Origin: an uncultured Lachnospiraceae bacterium
GTDB lineage: Bacteria > Bacillota > Clostridia > Lachnospirales > Lachnospiraceae
Length of the DNA: 8,651 nt
Reading direction: 5' to 3'
NCBI GenBank assembly: GCA_910586095.1
Contig: CAJUHQ010000123.1
Location: 1,803-10,453, forward strand
Positions 1 through 6,125 of this stretch are shown here, in pieces (position 1 is the stretch's first letter; the number at the start of each line of letters is the position of its first letter). The notes beneath the pieces are model-generated. The model worked only from the letters and a program-made list of their open reading frames with translations, had not been told where the DNA came from and did not search any database. Both the position numbers and the translations under genes were made by a program.

Positions 1-337
1 GAGTTAGTGTGAAATTAAAATTTCACACATCTTGATTGGAGTGCCCGCTAAAGCGAGCTGTTGGGAATTAGCGTGAAATTAAAATTTCACACATCTTGAT
101 TGGAGTGTTTGCCAAAGCGGGATGATGGGAGTTAGTGTGAAATCAAAGATTTCACCATCCTGATTAGAGTGCCCACTAAAGCGAGCTGTTGGGAGTTAGT
201 GTGAAATTAAAATTTCACACATCTTGATTGGAGTGCCCGCTAAAGCGGGATGATGGGAGTTAGTGTGAAATATAAAATTTCACCATCCTGATTTGTACGC
301 CTGCTGAAGCAGGCAGATGGGAGTTAGTGTGAAAAGA
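1..337. repeat. 64-bp tandem repeat array with two hairpins per unit
   Basis: Five complete units of exactly 64 bp start at 1, 65, 129, 193 and 257. A sixth starts at 321 and diverges after about 15 bases. The array touches the window edge, so it probably extends left. Each unit holds a first inverted repeat of the GTGAAAT..ATTTCAC type (for example 7-28, a 10-bp stem with an AA loop) and a second short one (for example CCCGCT-AA-AGCGGG at 236-249, GCCTGCT-GA-AGCAGGC at 299-314). The period is not a multiple of three and units contain stops, so it is not coding. It lies 3' of the FHA gene on the minus strand. Function is unknown; it resembles an intergenic structured VNTR. Confidence 0.95.
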
Positions 338-407
338 GTTTCTAACTGCCTGTGGCAGTTTCTGTTCACAGCTAAGGCTTGTTTCACAGGGAAACTCTAA
401 GTTTCAC
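329..407. repeat. Composite stem-loop module A (GTGAAA ... TTTCAC)
   Basis: This module starts inside the sixth array unit. GTGAAA-AGAGTTTC (329-343 region) is complementary to GAAACTCT-AAG-TTTCAC (391-407), giving a long outer stem with a small bulge. Inside lies a perfect 7-bp hairpin AACTGCC-TGT-GGCAGTT (344-360). TTTCAC also occurs at 382-387. It is the same kind of GTGAAA/TTTCAC-bounded unit as the array hairpins, but with a larger insert. No coding potential is seen and the function is unknown. Confidence 0.75.
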
Positions 408-410
408 GCT

Positions 411-472
411 GTGAAAAGTACTTCTAACTGCTTGCAGCAAGAGCTGCTTCGCTAAGAAATACTACATCTCAC
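411..472. repeat. Composite stem-loop module B (GTGAAA ... TCTCAC)
   Basis: This is a diverged copy of the module at 329-407, starting 82 bp later; both begin GTGAAAAG and then share TTCTAACTGC or TTTCTAACTGC. AGTACTTCT (417-425) pairs with AGAAATACT (455-463) with one G-T wobble, and GCAGC-AAGA-GCTGC forms an inner hairpin. A further hairpin, TTTCAC-GCT-GTGAAA (402-416), joins the two modules. The stem is kept although its sequence differs from module A, which supports a structured element. Function is unknown. Confidence 0.65.
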
Positions 473-565
473 GCCGAAAAACGCCTCAAATATGACATTT
501 TTCATTCGGATTTAAGCATCCACAAAGCAGACAAATGAAGGTTAATGTAATATAGGCAAGTCACA
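473..565. other. Intergenic stretch 3' of the FHA gene
   Basis: These 93 bases lie between the structured modules and the stop codon of the FHA gene. I see no ORF, no convincing hairpin with a T-tract on either strand, and no promoter. Together with the array this leaves 1-565 free of genes. If the operon ends here, its terminator is either the repeat structures themselves or lies outside the window. Confidence 0.6.
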
Positions 566-2065
566 TTATGAGTATGTAAAAGTAGTTCGTCCAAATCGAA
601 TCTTATCGCCTGGTTCTAAAAGTATAGGTTTATTAATTTCTAATAACTCTCCATTTTTGATAGTCCCATTTGTTGAATTCAAATCACATAAATATACCCT
701 ACCATCTTGTTCTTCGAATCGTGCATGCATTTTGCTGATAGCTGTATCACTAATAAGAATATCTGCTACATTCTTTAATGTTCCTACTGTCATAGGCAAT
801 TTATTTAATGCGATACGAACCTCTCTTCCTTCTATTCTCCCATACAATGTTCTTTCCTCTACAATACAATCTCCTAGACACGTGGTTTCATTATATGTAT
901 CTTGTAAATAAGAGGACGTTGATTGTTTTTCAAAATATTCAATTTCTTGTATAATTTCTTTTTGTATTGGTTTTGCGGCATAACTATCATATTGATTGCT
1001 TTTTTCATCCTCATAAGCCTTGTTCTGGTCATCATACAAGTTATCCATTTCCTTTTTTTGCCTTTTTCTCTTGATCTCACATGAAAAAAACAATGCAGCC
1101 GCCATTATTGCCATAGATGCTATTCCATAAAGATATAACTGTGTGTTTCTCCTCAAACTAACCGATCCCACTATATTTGTCCCTACAAGAACGAACACTA
1201 CACACAATGCAATCAATATACTAAAAATACCACCTGCTATATTTCTGTTTTTCTTTTTACTGTTTCTTTCACAAGAAGAACTTATTTTTTGCCTGTTATC
1301 GTCATAAGGCTCTTGTGAATAGAATTCCAACAAGTTTTTGTTCTGTTCAAATTTTTGGACACCATTTTGTTCTTGTGTCCATTTACTTTTGACATTTTCT
1401 AAACATGGATTGATCGTTTTATCGTGTGTTTTCCATCCATGCTTTTGGGGAATTATGCTATCTTCACAGGAAAATTTATTGTTCATCGCGATCATCATAT
1501 GCTCTATCATTGCTTTAATCTCACTCATCACATAATTAGGGTTTCGCGTATAACGATACACTTGATAGCCAAGCATCACTGCTTGTTCATCTGTGTGATC
1601 TATTTTGGTCAAAATCTCATCAATAAACTCCATAAAAGCAATACGCACATCCCCCTCATAATCTGGATAACAAACAAAATAGGGTTCCATCTTTTCTACA
1701 TGAATATAAATCAATTCTGATTTTATAATAATCTGTGTACCATCTAACAAATACTCGTCTAACTTTTCAAAAAGTTTTATACACCCCAACAACAAATTTT
1801 TTAGTCCGTTATACTGAATTTCATTTTTGTCATAAAGCCTGTCTAACGACTGTAACGAATTAATTTCATAATAATATCTACTTTCCCCATTTATCTGTCT
1901 GTGCGTCACAGGCAAAAGTCCAGGAATTTTATTTTCTAGAATCATTCTTGTCCGATAATCGGTACTTTTATTTTTTCCTTTTTCAAAAAAATTGCATTGG
2001 CTTAACACTATATAATTATGATTCATACTTCTTTCATAACGAATAGTGGGCAAATCTTGTGCCAT
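566..2065 (-). CDS. DUF6382-type, two-TM FHA domain protein
   Basis: This is a 499-residue protein. Residues 1-200 are soluble and resemble the DUF6382 region found in front of FHA domains in Clostridia. A polar linker follows, then two membrane segments (about 276-297 and 309-328), a charged linker, and a C-terminal FHA domain (about 405-499). Both soluble ends are therefore probably cytoplasmic. The FHA core is clear: the SKMHAR motif gives S444 and H447, and DLNSTNGT gives N466. The usual Gly-Arg at the domain start is V427-G428-T429, so the phosphate-contacting arginine is missing. FHA domains bind phosphothreonine peptides; here the role is probably regulation or scaffolding of the pilus machine, which is inference. 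The ATG follows a strong AAAAGGAGGGG site (2074-2084). The gene is last in the cluster, 141 bp after the small TadE-like gene, and has its own promoter at 2141-2169. Confidence 0.9.
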   Translation of the reverse strand: MAQDLPTIRYERSMNHNYIVLSQCNFFEKGKNKSTDYRTRMILENKIPGLLPVTHRQINGESRYYYEINSLQSLDRLYDKNEIQYNGLKNLLLGCIKLFEKLDEYLLDGTQIIIKSELIYIHVEKMEPYFVCYPDYEGDVRIAFMEFIDEILTKIDHTDEQAVMLGYQVYRYTRNPNYVMSEIKAMIEHMMIAMNNKFSCEDSIIPQKHGWKTHDKTINPCLENVKSKWTQEQNGVQKFEQNKNLLEFYSQEPYDDNRQKISSSCERNSKKKNRNIAGGIFSILIALCVVFVLVGTNIVGSVSLRRNTQLYLYGIASMAIMAAALFFSCEIKRKRQKKEMDNLYDDQNKAYEDEKSNQYDSYAAKPIQKEIIQEIEYFEKQSTSSYLQDTYNETTCLGDCIVEERTLYGRIEGREVRIALNKLPMTVGTLKNVADILISDTAISKMHARFEEQDGRVYLCDLNSTNGTIKNGELLEINKPILLEPGDKIRFGRTTFTYS

Positions 2066-2140
2066 TATTTTTTCCCCTCCTTTTATCCTATATAAATTTT
2101 CAGCCCCTCTTTCTATCTGATGTCACGAAAATGATTTTGT

Positions 2141-2169
2141 ATTATAGAAATCCTATATCCTTGTGTAAA
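2141..2169 (-). promoter_or_regulatory. Sigma-A promoter for the FHA gene
   Basis: On the minus strand TTTACA (2169-2164) and a perfect TATAAT (2146-2141) are separated by exactly 17 bp. This is one mismatch from the vegetative consensus. It lies 76 bp before the ATG at 2065, after the stop of the preceding gene at 2207. A TATAG-AAATC-CTATA dyad (2143-2157) overlaps the -10 and spacer. ATCCTATAT recurs at 2150-2158 and 2085-2093. Both could be operator sites, but this is inference. Confidence 0.75.
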
Positions 2170-2206
2170 CTTTTTCTTTTACTCAAAGATCTCTCTTTTA
2201 TGTATA

Positions 2207-2728
2207 TCAATAATACAACCATTGATTCAGAATCCTACAATCACGTATCATTCTTGCTGGCCTGTTACGATTGGCCATACGACTGATATCTAAATCTAGA
2301 TTAATGCCTGACACATACTCACTTAGCCACGTCAGCAGTGGCATATTTACTGTGCAGTGATATCGCACTGTCACTTTGTTGGCATCCACCTTTACTTGAT
2401 ATTGCAAATCATGTATTGCAAAAAGCTTTTCTTCCACCAACATACCCGCTGCCGCACATGCTGCCTCCTCTGCTTCTCTTGCACTACTAAGATGACCACC
2501 TGTTCCACGCATTGCCGCTTCATAGGCACTACACTCTAATATGCATCTGTCATAACTATAAAATGCCAAAAAAATCATCATAACAGTAGACAATAAGACT
2601 ATAGGCATGATAAGGGATGCCTCCACTGTAAAATAAGCCTCCTCCTGTTTGTTTTTACAAACATACCCATTTCTTCGTCTTTGAATGTACACTCTTAAAT
2701 ATTGTTTTCTAGTTTTTTTACTACTCAT
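2207..2728 (-). CDS. Small TadE-like pseudopilin
   Basis: This is a 173-residue protein with a basic cytoplasmic leader (1-30), then a type IV pilin-like segment A31-YFTVEASLIMPIVLL with E36 and a single membrane helix (about 37-58), and an extracytoplasmic domain of about 110 residues. With Glu at +5, processing would fall after A31, so the -1 residue would be Ala rather than Gly. The Ala/Cys-rich stretch at 80-97 is probably the extended alpha-helix typical of pseudopilins. TadE/TadF proteins are minor components needed for Flp pilus assembly. It follows the prepilin peptidase gene by 48 bp, with a modest AGGTAGGA site just before the ATG. It could be called TadE or TadF; the sequence does not decide. 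Confidence 0.8.
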   Translation of the reverse strand: MSSKKTRKQYLRVYIQRRRNGYVCKNKQEEAYFTVEASLIMPIVLLSTVMMIFLAFYSYDRCILECSAYEAAMRGTGGHLSSAREAEEAACAAAGMLVEEKLFAIHDLQYQVKVDANKVTVRYHCTVNMPLLTWLSEYVSGINLDLDISRMANRNRPARMIRDCRILNQWLYY

Positions 2729-2776
2729 ATTCCTACCTAGTATTATTATTTGTTATAAAAAATTGTATAAAACGTT

Positions 2777-3220
2777 TTACGATAGCATCTGAGTAACACA
2801 CACCACATATCCTACAAACAGAGCTGGCAAGAATGGTAATTTTGTATGTCTATTTCCTTTTTTACATATCAGAATAACCATTGCTACAATACACATAATG
2901 CATGACGCCACAAACACGATCGCCAATCCACTTCGAAACCCCAAAAGAGCTCCTATTCCCAAAAGAACCAATCCATCTCCTCTGCCAATCTGTTCTTGGC
3001 TAGCCATAGACACACCAATCGCACAAAGGCCAATCATACCGCCTCCTATAGTATTATACAAATCAAACGTTTTCTGAAATAACATAGCTATAATGCACAT
3101 CAAGAAAAGCCCTACAATCAATATTTTACTAATTTGTCTTCTTTTCATATCTGACACGCTCGCTACTAAAAGCAACATACCTATTACAATTAATAATCCT
3201 TTATACAATTCATGCCCCAT
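2777..3220 (-). CDS. Minimal A24 prepilin peptidase (CpaA/TadV type)
   Basis: This is a 147-residue, almost entirely hydrophobic protein with about five membrane helices, the size of the short Tad peptidases that lack the N-terminal methylase domain of PilD. The two catalytic aspartates of the A24 family are visible: D24 in SVSDMKRRQIS and D82 in the GRGD motif (79-82). The lysine usual two residues after the second Asp (GxGDxK) is L84 here. The protein should cut the leaders of the Flp pilin and pseudopilins encoded around it. It starts 23 bp after the stop of the TadE-like gene with an AAAGGAG site about 11 bp upstream of the ATG, so it is co-transcribed with that gene. The stop codon is embedded in the palindrome TAAAACGTTTTA (2768-2779). 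Confidence 0.88.
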   Translation of the reverse strand: MGHELYKGLLIVIGMLLLVASVSDMKRRQISKILIVGLFLMCIIAMLFQKTFDLYNTIGGGMIGLCAIGVSMASQEQIGRGDGLVLLGIGALLGFRSGLAIVFVASCIMCIVAMVILICKKGNRHTKLPFLPALFVGYVVCVTQMLS

Positions 3221-3243
3221 CTATCTCAATACTCCTTTTGTTT

Positions 3244-4164
3244 TTATACTTGACATTTTGAGCAAGATCCTCTCTCTCCTACCTGTGATATTGGGACTGC
3301 TAAAATTGTTCGCTTTAGCTTGCTACAGCTAAGAGAGGAATGATATCGATTTCCATATATTGTAATATATATGGTGCTTGTGTCATTTTTTCCGCATTTT
3401 TCACAGGGATAATACTTTTCACCATTTCCATTTCTGCCACTCTCTAAAAATCCTATATCAACCGCCATAATAGACAGCTTCAAATATGTGCAAACTCTTG
3501 AACTATGATACACCGTACCTTCTGGAGTTATATACACTACCTGCTCCTGTAGTTCACTATTATCTTGCGCTTTTGCATTGTCATATCCTGTCCATGCACG
3601 AGTGCGTAGTCTATTGTACATACCCATTTCATGAAATCCTACAACTGCTATAGGAGCTTCAATCGAATACTCTGCCACTAAATCAATACAATCATCCTCT
3701 TTCATTACACTTGAGCGTAGCCAGACAATGGAATGTCCTTTGTCTGCCAACAAAGAATTTTCAAGATAGTCTTCTCCCAACAATTTTCCCACCTGATCTG
3801 CTGCATACAAATAGGTCAATCCCAGCGATTCTATTGTACTTGTTTCACTGCGAAGTACTCTATATTCATACCCATATATAGCCATTTGTTTGACTGTGTG
3901 ATGCATTGCACTACTCAAATTCCCTTGCAATCTATAGATCTCTACAATAGAAATTAAATTTAACAACGCAAACAAGAAAAAGGGCAAAACAAAACATGCT
4001 TCCACAGTCATACTCGCTTTTACTTCTTTTTTGAGTCGTTCAAAGAAGCAGGAGGACATTCTCTTATGTGTATAGGAGTGATGTCTTATCTTTTGAATCC
4101 ATGAGAGCAGAGCGCCTCCTTTCCTATATTTTATTATCCGACTCAACACTATCCCAACACCCAA
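3244..4164 (-). CDS. TadE-like pseudopilin with two C-terminal Cys/His modules
   Basis: This 306-residue protein has an unusually long basic leader (1-50), then A50-SMTVEACFVLPFFLF with E55 and a membrane helix (about 57-76), as in TadE. An extracytoplasmic domain follows (about 80-205). Two tandem C-terminal modules each read Y-I-T..G..YHSS..C....K then CxxC. Module 1 has H220, C225, C254 and C257; module 2 has H275, C280, C301 and C304. The YH....C...CxxC pattern resembles Ada-type and related zinc-binding modules, so metal binding is likely but inferred. The start is TTG: GGGAGG (4173-4178) sits 8 bases upstream, and no in-frame ATG precedes M36. The gene follows the DUF5702 gene after a 203-bp gap with three hairpins. 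Confidence 0.85.
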   Translation of the reverse strand: MGVGIVLSRIIKYRKGGALLSWIQKIRHHSYTHKRMSSCFFERLKKEVKASMTVEACFVLPFFLFALLNLISIVEIYRLQGNLSSAMHHTVKQMAIYGYEYRVLRSETSTIESLGLTYLYAADQVGKLLGEDYLENSLLADKGHSIVWLRSSVMKEDDCIDLVAEYSIEAPIAVVGFHEMGMYNRLRTRAWTGYDNAKAQDNSELQEQVVYITPEGTVYHSSRVCTYLKLSIMAVDIGFLESGRNGNGEKYYPCEKCGKNDTSTIYITIYGNRYHSSLSCSKLKRTILAVPISQVGERGSCSKCQV

Positions 4165-4172
4165 AAGAATAT

Positions 4173-4178
4173 CCTCCC
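4173..4178 (-). promoter_or_regulatory. Ribosome binding site that decides a TTG start
   Basis: GGGAGG on the minus strand lies 8 bases before TTG (4164-4162), the start chosen for the TadE-like gene. A second AAAGGAGG lies inside the gene at codons 14-17, four bases before a CTG codon, so a shorter product starting near residue 19 cannot be excluded. The first in-frame ATG, M36, has only a weak site. Confidence 0.6.
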
Positions 4179-4208
4179 ACTTCTTAATTACAAATTAGAA
4201 TATGACTC

Positions 4209-4249
4209 AGCAACTCTTAGATGATGTCTTGTATCATCTTAGAGTTGCT
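4209..4249. repeat. Intergenic hairpin repeat, copy 1
   Basis: AGCAACTCTTAGATGAT (4209-4225) and ATCATCTTAGAGTTGCT (4233-4249) form a 17-bp stem with one T-T mismatch and a 7-base loop. A near-identical copy lies at 4320-4360, offset by 111 bp. Read on the gene strand it is followed by GAGTCATATTC, with no T-tract, so it is not a canonical terminator for the DUF5702 gene. It may be a mobile palindromic repeat or an RNA processing or stability element. Confidence 0.85.
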
Positions 4250-4283
4250 TTGTTTCTATACATTTTGCTATCTTATATCCTGT

Positions 4284-4310
4284 GGAAGAACGATGCCCTT
4301 TCGTTCTTCC
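4284..4310. repeat. Hairpin between the two repeat copies
   Basis: GGAAGAACGA (4284-4293) and TCGTTCTTCC (4301-4310) form a perfect 10-bp stem with a 7-base loop. It is unrelated in sequence to the flanking hairpins. On the gene strand it is preceded, not followed, by a T-run. Function is unknown. Confidence 0.8.
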
Positions 4311-4319
4311 TAAAAACTT

Positions 4320-4360
4320 AGCAAGTCTTAGATGATGTCTTGTATCATCTTAGAGTTGCT
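4320..4360. repeat. Intergenic hairpin repeat, copy 2
   Basis: This copy matches the one at 4209-4249 except for one base in the left arm (AGCAAGTC instead of AGCAACTC), leaving 15 of 17 stem pairs. The shared sequence continues a few bases beyond the hairpin into TTGTTT. It begins 7 bp past the stop codon of the DUF5702 gene on the gene strand. There AAGTTTTTAGG follows the hairpin, a weak terminator-like tail; on the opposite strand TTGTTTTTTAG follows. Confidence 0.85.
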
Positions 4361-4367
4361 TTGTTTT

Positions 4368-5840
4368 TTAGTTACAATAACACTGCCTTCTGCGAAACAC
4401 AAAACTATGTCCTTTTGCGTCCTCAAATCCAAACCCTACTTGTATATAATCTGTACACTGATCTATCCGAAATCTCTCATTTCCCTTGGTCTGTCTGATA
4501 TCCATCTCCACAATATCCAGACTCCTTGCTGCTTTGTCATTCTTATTCATCAACCCTAAAAATATTCTCAAATAGTCCTGATAAGAAAGTCCCGACGTAC
4601 TTTTTTTACTTCCAGACAAATCTCCATTCAGTAATCTTGTTAAACTTGTACTCCACTCACTACTATCTTTAATCAGTGGCACTTTTCCTCCTTCAAACAA
4701 TTGACGCACATCAGATATCGACTCCGCAAACACCCACATACTTACTATCAATGCTGCTAATGCCTTGGCAAGCTGTGGTACTAACAACAATGTACATATA
4801 GCTGTCGCGATTATCTCAGCCTCCTCCTTTCGCATTGTATCTTTTGCCATACTAATCGCATTTGCCGCGATTCGCATTGCGAAAAGCCGTTCCACAAATG
4901 CTTTTAAATTTGCTATATCACTCTTTTTTCCATATAATATGTATTCAATCTGATATGAAAGCAATCCCATATCTTTTGGATTGGCATAACTTCCATACAT
5001 CTTCATAAGATACTCACCATAAATTAACTCATCTACTATTCCTTCTGGCTTATTTACTCCTTCATGAAGTCCTGTCCCTTGATTAATCTTTCCATTTTTT
5101 TGTCGAAGTGAAAAATAATTTTCACTATCCATCACTGCTGCTGATATAGATTCTCCTTTTGGAAAAACAAGCTGAAAAAGTCCTCCTCCTACTAAATCGT
5201 CAAATAAGTTTGATACCTTTTGATAAGAATATCCCTCACTGCTTTCTTCTCCATACTCTACAATAGTATTTTGGTTAAGTGCTTTCTCAAATTCATGCTT
5301 TTGTTGTATGATTTGCTGTGTTGCATCATATGTGCACAACTCATTTCCAGTAACAAGATCCATTTGCTCTTGTAGGATAGATATTAGATCACCACCATAA
5401 ATTGCCTTCATATAATGTACTGCTTGCGCTTTCCATACCATTCCATTCTCATCACTCGCATACGCAATTTCATCAATCTCAATATAAGGATTTCTCAATT
5501 TCAGCAAATTCTTTTTACCTGCCATACTCTTATCTATCTCTGGCTCCATATTATAGCTCATATAATCTGATAGATGTGCTTCCACTATGCCAGCTCCACC
5601 GTTATTTTTTCCATACGAAGAATCAATAAAAAACAGTCCATATTGATTTAGAATCTCTCTATTATACTCTGCAAATACAGAATCTAGGCCTAAATCAGCT
5701 ATAATCTCTGCCTGTGCTCTCACAGCCCCTATCGCTGCTCCTTCTATCAATGCAAAGAGCAACGACAAAACAATTCCAAAAACAAGGGCGAGATATATTG
5801 TCAGATATCCATTCTCTTGTATCTTATCTGTACTACACAT
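4368..5840 (-). CDS. DUF5702-type pseudopilin-like membrane protein
   Basis: This 490-residue protein starts with a 10-residue leader and then G11-YLTIYLALVFG, a membrane helix (about 12-36) ending in ALIEGA. The following helix-like stretch reads RAQAEIIADLGLDSVFAEY, with NQYGLFFIDSSYG after it. This N-terminus is characteristic of DUF5702 proteins found in Lachnospiraceae Tad loci, a family placed where TadG sits in other clusters. The pilin-like leader has Gly at -1 but Tyr16 at the +5 position where pilins have Glu. A second hydrophobic stretch lies at about 343-372; the rest appears extracytoplasmic. It may be a large minor pilin or tip component, which is inference. The ATG has a GGAG site 8 bases upstream. 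The gene is separated from the pilin gene by 285 bp with its own possible promoter. Confidence 0.82.
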   Translation of the reverse strand: MCSTDKIQENGYLTIYLALVFGIVLSLLFALIEGAAIGAVRAQAEIIADLGLDSVFAEYNREILNQYGLFFIDSSYGKNNGGAGIVEAHLSDYMSYNMEPEIDKSMAGKKNLLKLRNPYIEIDEIAYASDENGMVWKAQAVHYMKAIYGGDLISILQEQMDLVTGNELCTYDATQQIIQQKHEFEKALNQNTIVEYGEESSEGYSYQKVSNLFDDLVGGGLFQLVFPKGESISAAVMDSENYFSLRQKNGKINQGTGLHEGVNKPEGIVDELIYGEYLMKMYGSYANPKDMGLLSYQIEYILYGKKSDIANLKAFVERLFAMRIAANAISMAKDTMRKEEAEIIATAICTLLLVPQLAKALAALIVSMWVFAESISDVRQLFEGGKVPLIKDSSEWSTSLTRLLNGDLSGSKKSTSGLSYQDYLRIFLGLMNKNDKAARSLDIVEMDIRQTKGNERFRIDQCTDYIQVGFGFEDAKGHSFVFRRRQCYCN

Positions 5841-5922
5841 GTTCTTTACTCCGTTTTATTTTGGTAAACGTTATTATCACAAATTATGCAACAGTTTAGC
5901 TACTTTCACTGTTATAGGTATC

Positions 5923-5953
5923 CGACAATCCATTGTTTTAAGATGGATTGTCG
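5923..5953. other. Perfect 11-bp hairpin after the pilin gene
   Basis: CGACAATCCAT (5923-5933) and ATGGATTGTCG (5943-5953) pair perfectly around a 9-base loop. It lies in the 285-nt gap between the pilin stop and the DUF5702 start. No T-tract follows on the gene strand (CGGATACC), so it is not a simple intrinsic terminator. It could sit in the 5' leader of the DUF5702 mRNA or protect the 3' end of the pilin mRNA. A smaller dyad, AACAGTTT..AAACTGTT-like (5890-5912), lies next to it. Confidence 0.75.
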
Positions 5954-5961
5954 ATCCTTTC

Positions 5962-5992
5962 AGTGCATCTATATTATATAGATATATTCACT
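5962..5992 (-). promoter_or_regulatory. Candidate promoter and palindrome before the DUF5702 gene
   Basis: A perfect 17-bp palindrome, ATCTATAT-T-ATATAGAT (5967-5983), is enclosed by AGTG (5962-5965) and CACT (5989-5992). On the gene strand it contains a consensus TATAAT (5978-5973). No good -35 box is present at 16-18 bp (best hexamer ATCAAA), so any promoter would be weak or activator-dependent. The dyad over the -10 is the kind of place a repressor could bind. AT-rich palindromes also arise by chance, so this is tentative. Confidence 0.35.
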
Positions 5993-6125
5993 ACTTTTGA
6001 TATCACAATACAATCAATACACAGCTTGCTTGAACTGCTATCAAATGATTGATATATGCCAAACAAACGACAAACACTCTTATGTTCTTATTTGAGTTGG
6101 ACACATATATCAAACATATTTTTAC

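Noticed and set aside
1..320. CRISPR array
   Set aside because: The whole 64-bp period is conserved, so there are no unique spacers between short repeats and no cas genes nearby.
1..320. Repeat-containing coding region
   Set aside because: 64 is not a multiple of three, and stops such as TAG and TGA recur in the units; no long frame spans the array.
657..911. Plus-strand open frame and other plus-strand frames across the window
   Set aside because: They lie opposite well-supported minus-strand genes, have no ribosome binding site of note and no recognisable domain; they are antisense shadows.
2768..2779. Palindrome TAAAACGTTTTA at the end of the peptidase gene as a terminator or operator
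   Set aside because: It has no loop and only 6 bp per arm, overlaps the stop codon, and the downstream gene appears co-transcribed.
4209..4372. Intrinsic terminators for the DUF5702 gene
   Set aside because: The stems are strong but lack a proper T-tract on the gene strand: copy 1 has none, copy 2 only a short run after two other bases. Genes of the same system continue downstream.
5841..6125. c-di-GMP riboswitch upstream of the DUF5702 gene
   Set aside because: I looked for a GEMM-like core because such riboswitches can control pilus genes, but found no matching conserved motif, only simple hairpins.
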